64,000 bases of DNA from Aquisalimonas sp. 2447. GTDB taxonomy: Bacteria; Pseudomonadota; Gammaproteobacteria; Nitrococcales; Aquisalimonadaceae. Location: positions 898,501-962,500 of the forward strand of contig NZ_CP050695.1 in NCBI RefSeq assembly GCF_012044895.1, written 5' to 3'. The position numbers and the translations under genes were made by a program. Shown here piece after piece: positions 52,954-61,197 of this stretch (position 1 is its first letter; each line of letters begins with the position of its first letter). The notes under the pieces are model-generated. The model was not told the DNA's origin. It did no database searches and was given only the letters and a program-made list of their open reading frames with translations.

Positions 52954-53062
52954 ATGAAATCAGCCGTCAACGCAATTGGAGTGACGCTCTCCGCCATAGC
53001 AATTTTCCTTGCCGGAACGGCGCAGGCCGATCGGTTGCAGGATATTCTGAGTGATCGGGAGC
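52954..53062 (+). pseudogene. 5' part of the amino acid binding-protein gene, cut by IS30
   Basis: The ATG at 52954 starts a protein with a clear signal peptide (KSAVNAIGVTLSAIAIFLAG, then TAQA-DRLQ) and the first mature residues LQDILSDRE before the IS30 end. The coding sequence continues in frame at 54154 if the element and one target copy are removed, giving SDRELTVGYITYDELTYRDS. A GAGGTAAACC site precedes the ATG. Confidence 0.85.
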
Positions 53063-54149
53063 CTTGGATTCAAGAATCAAGTGCAACGGATTTTGAGAAC
53101 GCATGAAGCTCTTCGTTCATGGCCTCTTCGGGTGTTTTCCAGCCGAGCGTTTTGCGGGGGCGCTGGTTGAGCAGCCGCGCAATGTCGTTGAGCTGGGTCT
53201 GGCTGGCTTCGCTGAGATCTGCACCTTTGGGCAGGAACTGGCGCAGCAGGCCATTGGTGTTCTCGTTGCTGCCGCGCTGCCACGGCGCGTGCGGATCGGC
53301 GAACCAGATATCGAGTCTCAAGCGCCGAGCCAGTTCGGCATGACAGGCCATTTCGCTGCCCCGGTCGTAGGTCATGCTCTGGCGCAGGATGGCGGGCAGA
53401 TAACCCATCTGCCGGGAGAAGCCCTCCAGGGCGGCTTCAGCGGTCGTTGCGTTCATTTTGCTGAGCACCACGAAGCGCGTCTTGCGCTCGACAACGGTGC
53501 CCACCGCCGAGCGGTTGTACGCGCCCTTGATAAAGTCGCCTTCCCAGTGGCCCGGCATCAGGCGCTGTTCGATCTCTTCGGGTCGGTGGCGGATGCGCAG
53601 CGATTCGGGAACCATGGAGCCGCCCGCCGGCGTTGTTCGCCGCTGGCCGCGTTGGCCCTTGGCTCGGCGCAGAGCATCGATCATCGCCTTGCGCAGCGTC
53701 CCTTTCGGGTGGGCATAGATGGCCGCGTAAATGGTCTCGTGGCTGACGTACTTGTCGGGATCATCGGGGTCCATGGCCTTAAGTCTGCCGGCGATCTGCT
53801 CCGGCGACCAAGCCCTGTGGATCAACCGATCGCGCACCCAGGCATGAAGCCATGTGCCGGCCACCAATTTCTGGCCCCGCCCGCAGCGGCTGCGCCGCGC
53901 CCTGTATGCCTGCGAGGCGTGCGTCGGGCAATACGCGCCTGTGGCTGGCGAGTGCCCGCGCCGCAGTTCACGACTCACAGTCGCTGGGCAGCGACCAATC
54001 CGATGAGCCGTCTCTCGAATGCTCATGCCCCGTTGGTGTTCACAGAAGATCACGGCGCGCTCTTCACTGCTGAGGTGTCGGTATCCGGTATTCATCGCAA
54101 CAGCCTACCTCCCAAGGGGGCAGGTGTTGCACTTGAAGGTTGAGCCTAA
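53063..54149 (-). mobile_element. IS30-family element splitting the binding-protein gene
   Basis: The 1087-bp element is bounded by imperfect inverted repeats sharing TCAAGTGCAAC (about 53076-53086 and 54126-54136). GAGC flanks both sides (53059-53062 and 54150-54153); removing one copy restores the reading frame exactly, so the boundaries are well fixed to within about one base. The transposase gene runs opposite to the interrupted gene. Confidence 0.88.
53070..54095 (-). CDS. IS30-family transposase
   Basis: A 341-residue transposase with the IS30 N-terminal HTH (YRHLSSEERAVIFCEHQRGM, then SIRETAHRIGRCPATVSREL). The DDE core includes EGDFIKGAYNRSAVGTVVER, MTYDRGSEMACHAELARRL and PWQRGSNENTNGLLRQFLPK. 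Length and motifs are normal, and the gene is intact, so the element may be active. Confidence 0.95.
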   Translation of the reverse strand: MNTGYRHLSSEERAVIFCEHQRGMSIRETAHRIGRCPATVSRELRRGHSPATGAYCPTHASQAYRARRSRCGRGQKLVAGTWLHAWVRDRLIHRAWSPEQIAGRLKAMDPDDPDKYVSHETIYAAIYAHPKGTLRKAMIDALRRAKGQRGQRRTTPAGGSMVPESLRIRHRPEEIEQRLMPGHWEGDFIKGAYNRSAVGTVVERKTRFVVLSKMNATTAEAALEGFSRQMGYLPAILRQSMTYDRGSEMACHAELARRLRLDIWFADPHAPWQRGSNENTNGLLRQFLPKGADLSEASQTQLNDIARLLNQRPRKTLGWKTPEEAMNEELHAFSKSVALDS

Positions 54150-54153
54150 GAGC

Positions 54154-54890
54154 TTACCGTGGGGTACATAACCTATGATGAACTTACGTATCGGGATTCC
54201 GATACCAATGAGATCAAGGGATTTTTCCCGGAGCTTCTGGAACTCATCGCTGAGGAGATGGGCATTGACAGCGGTGATATCGAGTATGTTGCGACGGATT
54301 GGTCCGATTTCGCCACCGGCCTTCAGACCGGCCGCTACGACTTCGCTATCGCGGGTCTTTTCTCAACCATACCACGTGCCACGTCTGCAGCGTTTACTGA
54401 TCCGATTTTCTACCTTGGCAATTCCGCAATGGTGCTGGACGGCGATGATCGCTTCGACGATATCGAGAACGTCATGGATCTCGATCAGGAGGATCTCACC
54501 ATCGCGGTGGTCTCCGGGGAGCAAAGCCACGATTTCGTGCGCAACAACTTCGAGAACGCCGAAATCGAAGTGGTTCGTTCGAGTGATCTCACGTCCGCGA
54601 TGCTGCAGGTCATGTCCCGGCGGGCGGACGTCGCCATGTCCGACCATTTCGTGGTGCGCAAGTTTGTCGCCCAGCAGGATGGGACACGCGACCTGTTTCC
54701 TGACAACCCCTGGAATATTCAGCCCATTACATGGGCCGTCCGGCACGAAGACCAACAGCTGCTCACGTTCCTGAACAACGCCATTGAGTACATGGTGAGC
54801 ACCGGCCAGTTGCAGGAACTCATGCGTGATCCGCGCTACGAGGACGTGCCGTTCATTCGCCCGGTTCGCGAGCTCGAACCCATCAACTGA
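54154..54890 (+). pseudogene. 3' part of a polar amino acid ABC binding protein
   Basis: From the IS30 edge the frame encodes the rest of a family 3 solute-binding protein: GFFPELLELIAEEMGIDSGD, YVATDWSDFATGLQTGRYDF with the ligand-site residues, and AVVSGEQSHDFVRNNF. The predicted intact protein is 281 residues. Without the signal peptide this half cannot function in the periplasm even if an internal GTG at 54159 is used. The neighbouring permease and ATPase remain intact. Confidence 0.85.
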
Positions 54891-54910
54891 AGTGATCACT
54901 GGAGGCGTCC

Positions 54911-55591
54911 ATGGACTACCAGTTCAATTTCGCCGTTGTATGGGAGTACCGGTGGGTTCTCGGTCAGAGCATCTGGATTACGTTACAGATCTCTCTGGCC
55001 GCCATTCTCCTGGGTACGGCCATGGGCGTTCTCCTCGGGTCTGTACGTCACTATGCGGCCAGAAGTCTACTGGCATTTCCGGCGTGGGCATTGGCAACAG
55101 GCTATGTCTACCTATTCCTGTCCATCCCCGCGCTGGTTTTCATGCTCTGGCTGTACTACTGCCTGCCGCTGTTCGGCATCAATATCAGCGCCTATTACAC
55201 GGCGATTCTGGCTTTGGCTCTGAACCTCTCGCCCTTTGCCGCGGAAATCTTCCGGTCCGGACTGGCGAATATTCCGAAGGGAGAACTGAACGCCGCCCAG
55301 GCCATTGGCTACACACGCCTGCAAACACTGGCGTTGTTCATGGTGCCGCAAATCTTCCGCAACTCGGTTCCACCGATGATGAATCAGTACTACACCACGA
55401 TTAAGCTTTCGTCGCTGGCCTCGGTGATTGGCGTCTTCGAGATCGTGAATACGTCCCAGGAAGTCATTAATCAGACTTATCGGACCCTCGAGGTCTACAC
55501 AGCGGTGGCGCTTTGTTATGCCGTGATTATCGTGCCGCTGGCCGTGCTCAGCAAGAAGTACGAGGACCGGGTTCTCATCAAGCGGGTATGA
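54911..55591 (+). CDS. Polar amino acid ABC transporter permease
   Basis: A 226-residue inner-membrane permease with about five membrane segments and the HisMQ-type EAA loop near NAAQAIGYTRLQTLALFMVP. It forms the translocation pore of a PAAT-family importer, usually as a homodimer or with a second permease; only one permease is present here. A GGAGG site is six bases before the ATG at 54911. It is followed by the ATPase gene after four bases. Confidence 0.92.
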   Translation: MDYQFNFAVVWEYRWVLGQSIWITLQISLAAILLGTAMGVLLGSVRHYAARSLLAFPAWALATGYVYLFLSIPALVFMLWLYYCLPLFGINISAYYTAILALALNLSPFAAEIFRSGLANIPKGELNAAQAIGYTRLQTLALFMVPQIFRNSVPPMMNQYYTTIKLSSLASVIGVFEIVNTSQEVINQTYRTLEVYTAVALCYAVIIVPLAVLSKKYEDRVLIKRV

Positions 55592-55595
55592 AGCC

Positions 55596-56366
55596 ATGAA
55601 GACAGGAATCGAAGTACGGGACCTCGCCGCATCCTACGGCGAGGGGCGCAAGCAGGTCTCCGTTTTCACAGATCTCACGTTCAAGATCGGTCTGGGCGAG
55701 ATCGCTATGGTCATCGGCCCCAGTGGTGCGGGAAAGAGTACGCTTCTTAATGCTGTCGCCGGGATGCACCCTCTAGACTCCGGGTCAGTCGTGTTGGCGG
55801 TGGATCATCCCAACGGCGGTATTCAACACACTCCCGATCAAGGTCTGAAACCACGCGACCGCAGAAGGGTTGGAATCGCGTACCAGAAGCCGAATCTGTG
55901 GTCGCACCTCAATGTGCGCGAAAACCTGCTGCATCCCCAGCGTTGGTTGTTGGGCCGGCCCCGCCGAGAGGCGCGCGAACGCGCTGACGCGTTGCTGGAG
56001 GCTATGGGTGTCTCCGAGTACGCCAATGCACCGGTGACGGATCTCTCAGGCGGCCAGGCCCAGCGCGTCGGAATTCTTCGTTCCCTGGCTCTGGAGCCCG
56101 ACGTATTGCTGTTGGATGAGGTGACCGCCAGCCAGGATCCTCAGAACGCGCAGCTTGTTTTCGAACTGCTACGGGACTATGTGCAGCGGACTCAGTGCAC
56201 GGTGCTCACCATTTCCCATGACATGGGATTCGTGGAGCGCATCGCCGATCAAGTTTTGTTTCTGGCTGACGGGAGGCTCCGCAATGGCGGGCCCCCGAAG
56301 TCCGTATTCCGCGGGGAAACGGATCCGGAAATAGCGGCATTTGTCCAGGGCGAGAATGCGGCGTAG
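55596..56366 (+). CDS. Amino acid ABC transporter ATP-binding protein
   Basis: A 256-residue ATPase with Walker A GPSGAGKST, the Q-loop AYQKPNLWSHLNV, the signature LSGGQAQRVGILRSLAL, Walker B VLLLDEVTAS and the H-loop TISHDMG. It drives the importer whose permease lies just upstream. The signature LSGGQ is intact, so the ATPase itself should work; the operon is crippled only by loss of the binding protein. Confidence 0.94.
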   Translation: MKTGIEVRDLAASYGEGRKQVSVFTDLTFKIGLGEIAMVIGPSGAGKSTLLNAVAGMHPLDSGSVVLAVDHPNGGIQHTPDQGLKPRDRRRVGIAYQKPNLWSHLNVRENLLHPQRWLLGRPRREARERADALLEAMGVSEYANAPVTDLSGGQAQRVGILRSLALEPDVLLLDEVTASQDPQNAQLVFELLRDYVQRTQCTVLTISHDMGFVERIADQVLFLADGRLRNGGPPKSVFRGETDPEIAAFVQGENAA

Positions 56367-56653
56367 TGGCGATCAAAGCGATGGAGCCAACACGTTCCAC
56401 GGACGGGCAACGTGATCTCCTCGGTACGTGCATCCGGGTGCTTGAGGGTGATACCTCCGACGAGGTGCTGGACAGCCTCGCGCCGGGGGAGGTAATCACT
56501 CGGAGGCACCTTGGTATGATTACCGTGGTGCCGTTGATGGTTCAAGTCTGCCACCTGTTCGTGGAGGCGTTGAGACCATGGGTGACGAGGTCCGATCAGC
56601 GCGGCGGCAATGGCAACTCCCACCTGAGTGTGTTCATACAAAAATTGTACTAA
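56366..56653 (+). CDS. Hypothetical protein, possibly truncated
   Basis: A 95-residue frame with a GTG start overlapping the ATPase stop by one base. The first ~70 residues look real (LGTCIRVLEGDTSDEVLDSL, APGEVITRRHLGMITVVPLM), but the last part reads into low-complexity sequence. I do not recognise the family. It may be the start of a metabolic gene of the same operon that has been cut near 56580. Confidence 0.4.
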   Translation: MAIKAMEPTRSTDGQRDLLGTCIRVLEGDTSDEVLDSLAPGEVITRRHLGMITVVPLMVQVCHLFVEALRPWVTRSDQRGGNGNSHLSVFIQKLY

Positions 56654-56748
56654 TATCGTAGGATCTTTGAGCAAGTGATGGCAGTCTCCGTGGCGGAACA
56701 GGGAACCAACAGCCAGTCTTTCTCATCCCGGGAATCAGAGGTGCATGA

Positions 56749-57231
56749 ATGGTGCTCGGCAATCAACCGGTCGTTGGTGAGGCAGCGACCACCATCCATC
56801 GGCCGGTGGAATCGGTTTTCCGCTTCATTGCCGATGAGTTCGAGACCAATTACCCGCGCTGGTCACCGGAAGTGATCGAATTGAAGGTCCTCAGTGCCGG
56901 TGCGCTGGACTGCGACTGGTTCGCGCGTCAAACCCGCGTGGATCACGGACACAAGACCACCTCGACGTTTCGGGTCGTCGATATTCAACGACCCAACTGG
57001 ATCGTCTTCTCCGGGGTGTCGGCCGAGTTCATGTGCACATACGCGCTCGACCATATCGGGGCGAGCAGCGAGAACGCCCGGCTACGATTTCGCTTCGAAT
57101 TCCCGCGGCTGGAGCTGCGCATGCGCCCGTTCCGTAAACTGATCCAGACCTCCGTTCAGGAGGGAGCAGAACGAACGGTCTATAATCTCAAGGGGCTGGT
57201 CGAGCAAGCCGACGCATCGGCAGCACCCTGA
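56749..57231 (+). CDS. SRPBCC (START-like) family protein
   Basis: A 160-residue single-domain SRPBCC protein with the helix-grip pattern: AATTIHRPVESVFRFIADEF at the start, VVDIQRPNWIVFSGVS in the middle and a long C-terminal helix, FRKLIQTSVQEGAERTVYNL. Such proteins bind a hydrophobic ligand in a central cavity; some are polyketide cyclases or stress proteins. It lies 21 bases before a LOV photoreceptor gene on the same strand, so the two are probably co-transcribed. Confidence 0.85.
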   Translation: MVLGNQPVVGEAATTIHRPVESVFRFIADEFETNYPRWSPEVIELKVLSAGALDCDWFARQTRVDHGHKTTSTFRVVDIQRPNWIVFSGVSAEFMCTYALDHIGASSENARLRFRFEFPRLELRMRPFRKLIQTSVQEGAERTVYNLKGLVEQADASAAP

Positions 57232-57252
57232 GCACGTTTGAGGACGGAGCTA

Positions 57253-57708
57253 ATGACCTTTGTTGTCGAGAAGGATCCGGGCGTGATCCCGACAGTGCTC
57301 ACCGAGCTGCTGGATCACTGTGCCACGGGTATCACGTTGGCCGATCCCGACGAACCGGATATGCCCATCGTGTACGCCAATGCCGTTTTCGAGCAGCTGA
57401 CCGGTTACAGCCAGAACGAAACCATCGGGCGCAACTGCCGGTTTCTGCAGGGCGACGACTCGGCGCAGCCCGAGATCGAGCAGCTGCGGCGTGCGATTGC
57501 TGCGGGAGAGCCGATCACGGTAACCCTCCGGAATTACCGCAAGGATGGCAGCAGGTTCCACAACCGCCTGTCATTGACACCGTTGCGGGATCCGCGTGAT
57601 GTATTGGTGTACTACTTGGGGGTGCAGTACGACATCACCGCCCAGGTGGAAGCGGAAGCGGAGAACAAGCGCCTGCGGAGCCTTCTCGGGCAGAAGGGCG
57701 TCGATTAG
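57253..57708 (+). CDS. Short LOV blue-light photoreceptor
   Basis: A 151-residue PAS protein with the LOV signature GRNCRFLQG (residues 59-67); Cys62 is the residue that forms a reversible adduct with FMN under blue light. The FMN-binding pocket continues with LRNYRKDGSRFHNRLSLTPL. There is no output domain, only a short C-terminal Ala/Glu-rich helix (J-alpha-like) after residue 130. It is therefore a short LOV protein, like those in Pseudomonas putida. The ATG at 57253 follows GGAG. The SRPBCC gene upstream may be its functional partner. Confidence 0.92.
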   Translation: MTFVVEKDPGVIPTVLTELLDHCATGITLADPDEPDMPIVYANAVFEQLTGYSQNETIGRNCRFLQGDDSAQPEIEQLRRAIAAGEPITVTLRNYRKDGSRFHNRLSLTPLRDPRDVLVYYLGVQYDITAQVEAEAENKRLRSLLGQKGVD

Positions 57709-57809
57709 CCGGATGAGGTCAGCACGGGAGAAGTTCGCTGACGCAGGGCACACCGGCATGGTGACGTCCGTTCGCAGACACGATCGCACCGAACGGGAAT
57801 TGAGACCCT

Positions 57810-58331
57810 ATGCTGCACGAGGGATGGCATGTTCACACCCTGGCGGAGCTGGCTGCCAAGTATCCGGTGACCAATCATCCCGGGTATGTCCCACCGGCCG
57901 GCGAGCGCCAGTTCATCTTCGATTACAGCGGTGTCGGCGGTACGCCGCACCAGGGCGCATGTTTCGTGCACATCCGCCGCTTCGGCGACGATGGCTCGGC
58001 GATCATCATGCTGGTCGACATCGACCGGGCCGGCGTGTGTGTCTCCGAAGTCGCCGGCGAGATCTCCATCGCCCTGCACCGTTTCTGCTTGCGGGACATG
58101 GTGCCGCAGTACACGCCCGACCTGCTGACCTTCCTGGAGCGTGACCGGCTTGGCGACTGGGCCCATATCGAACTGGAATGGAAGACCTTCCGGGAGCGGC
58201 TGCACACGCGGGTAGTGAAATGGCGCCCCCTGCCCTTGATGCACGGGGAAGGGCCGATTTGCGGGGCCCACCTCGACTGGTGCCGGAACAATCTCCCGGA
58301 TGTCGCGTTCTCCCCGAACCCGGAGTGGTAG
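57810..58331 (+). CDS. Conserved-looking hypothetical protein
   Basis: A 173-residue soluble protein with Trp, His, Asp and Cys spread through it (for example GERQFIFDYSGVGGTPHQGA and CGAHLDWCRNNLPDVAFSPN). No signal peptide or membrane segment is visible, and I do not recognise the family. Third-position GC bias supports coding in this frame. The ribosome site is weak. It lies about 100 bases after the LOV gene on the same strand, and runs up to the truncated DSD1 gene on the other. Confidence 0.6.
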   Translation: MLHEGWHVHTLAELAAKYPVTNHPGYVPPAGERQFIFDYSGVGGTPHQGACFVHIRRFGDDGSAIIMLVDIDRAGVCVSEVAGEISIALHRFCLRDMVPQYTPDLLTFLERDRLGDWAHIELEWKTFRERLHTRVVKWRPLPLMHGEGPICGAHLDWCRNNLPDVAFSPNPEW

Positions 58332-58760
58332 GTGCGCAGCAGCAGGTACGAATGACAATAGGGCCAGGGCCTTGATGGAGACGGCGTGTCGCAGGGCAGC
58401 GGCGTTGATCTGAGCGATATTGTCCAGGTCGTCTACGCATACCAGCACCCGCGCCTGGCGGGCGAGGGCGGTCAGGCGGTCGATCATGTGCGGGTTGATC
58501 ACCTGGTTGGAGACCATCACGTCGCGCACCCCGCCGTCGACCATGGCTTCGGCCTCGCTGACCTTCTGGCAGCAGACGCCCACGGCGCCGTTGGCGATCT
58601 GGTGCAGGGCGATGTCCGGCGACTTGTGTGTCTTGGCGTGTGCGCGGTGGCGCAGCCCCTGGCTTTTCGCGTAGTGCGCCATGCGTCCCACGTTGCGCTC
58701 GTAGGCGTCCAGGTCCAGAAGCAGGCAGGGGGTGAGCACATCGTTCAGGGGCGTGTTCAC
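58332..58760 (-). pseudogene. Truncated DSD1/alanine-racemase-N type PLP enzyme
   Basis: From a GTG at 58760 (overlapping the dehalogenase stop) the frame encodes TPLNDVLTPCLLLDLDAYER, LRHRAHAKTHKSPDIALHQI with the PLP Lys in AKTHKS, and MVDGGVRDVMVSNQVINPHM. This matches the first third of D-threonine aldolase/D-serine dehydratase-like (DSD1) proteins. After about residue 137 (SIKALALL) the similarity ends and the frame runs into the opposite gene. The normal length is about 370 residues, so the gene has lost its C-terminal two thirds. Confidence 0.78.
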
Positions 58761-59635
58761 GGAAGAAGGCGGTACCAGTCGGCCAGCGCCTCGCCGATGG
58801 CCTGTGGTGCGTCCTCCTGGATGAAGTGGCTGCCGGGCACGGTGACTTCCGCCTGATTGTGCCAGCTCCGGCAGGTCTCCCGAGCGGGGCCGATCAGAAT
58901 GGCGCCGGGGTCGGCGTTGATGAACAGCTTCGGTATGGCATTGCCGCCCATCCACGCGGCGTACTCGGCAACAATGTCGTGGACGTCGGCGGGTTCAGCG
59001 TCCAGCGGGATCTCCCGCGGCCATGTGAGCGTTGGTCGTCGCGCTTCGCCGGTGTCGGAAAACGGGCGTCGGTACTCTGCCATCTCCGCCGGCTCCAGCT
59101 CCCGCAGGATCGAGCCCGGCAGGATGCGCTCCACGAAGACGTTCTTTTCCAGGATCATCTGTTCCCCGGCGTCCGAGCGAAGTCCCTGGAACACCGGTTT
59201 GATGGCGTCGGGCCATTCCTCCCACTGCAGGGGGCGCACGATGGCCTCCATGTAGGCAATGCCCTTGATCCGGTCCTGGTGCCGGCACGCCCAGTCGAAG
59301 CCCAGGGCCGAGCCCCAGTCGTGGAGTACGAGCGTGACGCGATCACCGAGATCCAGCTGCTCAAGCAGGGCATCGAGGTACTCCCGGTGCTCCACGAAGC
59401 GGTAACGGCCGGGGCCCGACTCGGCCAGCTTGGCGGAATCACCCATGCCGATGAGATCGGGTGCAATGCAGCGGGCGTGGCCCTCCATGTAGGGGATGAT
59501 GTTGCGCCACAGGTAGGACGACGTCGGATTCCCGTGGAGAAAGACGACCGTGTCGCCTCGCCCCCGGTCGACGTACGCCATGCTGTGGCCGTTCACGTTC
59601 AGCGTGTTCTTTGCGGGCACGTCCGTGGACAGCAT
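58757..59635 (-). CDS. dhaA: Haloalkane dehalogenase (HLD-II type)
   Basis: A 292-residue alpha/beta hydrolase whose active-site numbering matches DhaA of Rhodococcus closely. The nucleophile is Asp106 (in [12 protein letters not shown]) and the halide-binding Trp107 is next to it. Asn36 in HGNPTSS is the second halide ligand, Glu130 in AYMEAIVRP is the catalytic acid, and the His is in GSHFIQEDA. It should hydrolyse haloalkanes to alcohol plus halide. LinB/DhaA-type enzymes occur in many marine bacteria without known pollutant use. Its stop overlaps the truncated DSD1 gene, with which it was probably co-transcribed. Confidence 0.9.
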   Translation of the reverse strand: MLSTDVPAKNTLNVNGHSMAYVDRGRGDTVVFLHGNPTSSYLWRNIIPYMEGHARCIAPDLIGMGDSAKLAESGPGRYRFVEHREYLDALLEQLDLGDRVTLVLHDWGSALGFDWACRHQDRIKGIAYMEAIVRPLQWEEWPDAIKPVFQGLRSDAGEQMILEKNVFVERILPGSILRELEPAEMAEYRRPFSDTGEARRPTLTWPREIPLDAEPADVHDIVAEYAAWMGGNAIPKLFINADPGAILIGPARETCRSWHNQAEVTVPGSHFIQEDAPQAIGEALADWYRLLP

Positions 59636-59779
59636 AGGGCGCCTCTCGGTAGCGACATCTCGAACAACGTCCTTGGGCTTGAGTCAGGGTTCCGTGCCCC
59701 GAGTATTGCACCGAAGGACGCACGCTGCCGAGGACGGAGGTGTTTGTCACCACCGCCCGTCGCTGTCCCGCGATGCGCG

Positions 59780-60217
59780 TCAGAAGCGCCCGTATACCTC
59801 GGGATCCTCGGCATCGGCGGTGATGCGGTAGACGGTGAAGGGTTCCTGCTTCTCGCCGGGCATGCCGGGTGAGCCGGTGGGCATGCCGGGCAGGGTAATG
59901 CCGCGGATCATCGGCCGCTCCTCGAGCAGTTGCTCGATGACCTCCACGGGCATGTGACCGATCACCGTGTAGGGGCCCACTTCCGTGGTATGGCAGCTTG
60001 CCATGGTGCGGTCGATCCCGGCCTCCCGGAAAAGCGGCACCATGCTGTCATGATCGACAACGTCCACATCGAAGCCCTGGGCCTCCAGGTACTCCACGTA
60101 GAAATCGCAGCAGCCGCAGGTGGGCGTCTTGTGCACGGTGGCGGCCGTGGCCAGGGCCGTGCCGGGCACGGCCAGGGCCGCGGCCATGAGCAGGCGTCGC
60201 AGAGTGTACTGATTCAT
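59780..60217 (-). CDS. DUF411 metal-binding protein
   Basis: A 145-residue exported DUF411 protein. A signal peptide covers residues 1-26, and the CGCC metal/thiol motif is at 34-37, in KTPTCGCCDFYVEYLEAQGF. The rest has the thioredoxin-like DUF411 pattern SCHTTEVGPYTVIGHMPVEV and IRGITLPGMPTGSPGM. DUF411 proteins are linked to copper handling; a role here is inferred only. It is transcribed away from the zinc-related operon and has no own operon partner. Confidence 0.87.
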   Translation of the reverse strand: MNQYTLRRLLMAAALAVPGTALATAATVHKTPTCGCCDFYVEYLEAQGFDVDVVDHDSMVPLFREAGIDRTMASCHTTEVGPYTVIGHMPVEVIEQLLEERPMIRGITLPGMPTGSPGMPGEKQEPFTVYRITADAEDPEVYGRF

Positions 60218-60432
60218 CGCTGGTTCCTCGTGTTGCATTCGTGTCGTCAGGCGGACCTGCGGGCCAGGCGCGGCGCCGCCGCGTAACAGCGGGCATCAGG
60301 AGCGCAACGCCGACGCGCCTGCGTCGATCCAGCTGGTGGCACCATAACCGGGATCGGCACGATCACAATTGATCCGGGTCAAGCCCGGAGAGAAACCGTT
60401 GTTGCGCGCGCACCTCTTTCCGGAATATTGAG

Positions 60433-60450
60433 TGATATGTTATAACGTCA
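60433..60450 (+). promoter_or_regulatory. Zur-like box upstream of the DUF1826 operon
   Basis: TGATATGTTATAACGTCA contains the perfect palindromic core GTTATAAC, as in gammaproteobacterial Zur boxes. It lies 37 bases before the DUF1826 ATG at 60487. A related sequence, ATGATATAACGTCC, is at 62959-62972 upstream of the CobN-like gene, and the genes controlled by both fit a zinc-starvation response. Confidence 0.7.
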
Positions 60451-60486
60451 TGCACTGGACTCGGTAACTAAAGGGCGCTCCCGCCA

Positions 60487-61149
60487 ATGGAAACGGTGAC
60501 AACTTCGGGTAGTGCGGCTGTCCGTCCGGGTGGCGGAACATCGGTCGAGGGGGCCGGATGCGACGTGCTGGACAACGCCACTGCCCAGGGCGTGAACATG
60601 GCGATCTGGCGTCGCGGGCCCATGCCCGAACTCGGTCGGGAGGTGGCCGGCATTGGTCCGGACTGGTGTGAGGCCCTCCGCCTGAATACCGCCGTCACGA
60701 GTGCCGATGTGGCACTGGCCCGGGCGCTCGACGGCGCTGACCTTGATCCGCAGGCCCTCAAGCACTGGATCATGGACATGGCCGGTCTTGCAGCCGTCTT
60801 CGCCAGGCTCCTGGGCAAGTCGTCCGTGCAGATCCGCATCGAAGCCATGCGCGCCACCATGTGCCCGCGGTTCCACGTCGATCACAATGATCTTCGGCTG
60901 CTGTGTACCTATCGTGGCCCGGCGACCGAATGGTTGACCAATGACCAGGTCGACCGTCACGCCCTGGCCAACGGGCGCCCGAACGAGGAGTTGATGCGCT
61001 TCGGGCCGGCGCAGTGCATGGAGCCGCTGTGGGTCGGCATCATGAAAGGGGGCCGCTTCCCCGGCAACGAAGGCAATGGTCTCGTCCACCGTTCCCCGCC
61101 GGTGGAGAACCCGGACCGGACCCGCATCCTGTTCTGTGTCGACGCCTGA
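60487..61149 (+). CDS. DUF1826 protein of the zinc-starvation cluster
   Basis: A 220-residue DUF1826 protein, with MRATMCPRFHVDHNDLRLLC in the centre, where paired His and Cys residues suggest a metal site, and an NRTRILFCVDA-like end. DUF1826 genes are often found beside CobW-type GTPases and under Zur control. Function unknown. It starts 36 bases after the Zur-like box and leads an operon with cobW and dksA2. Confidence 0.88.
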   Translation: METVTTSGSAAVRPGGGTSVEGAGCDVLDNATAQGVNMAIWRRGPMPELGREVAGIGPDWCEALRLNTAVTSADVALARALDGADLDPQALKHWIMDMAGLAAVFARLLGKSSVQIRIEAMRATMCPRFHVDHNDLRLLCTYRGPATEWLTNDQVDRHALANGRPNEELMRFGPAQCMEPLWVGIMKGGRFPGNEGNGLVHRSPPVENPDRTRILFCVDA

Positions 61150-61197
61150 ACTGCCATCGCCGTAACGCTTGCTCATTCATCACAAGGAGCGTCTTCC

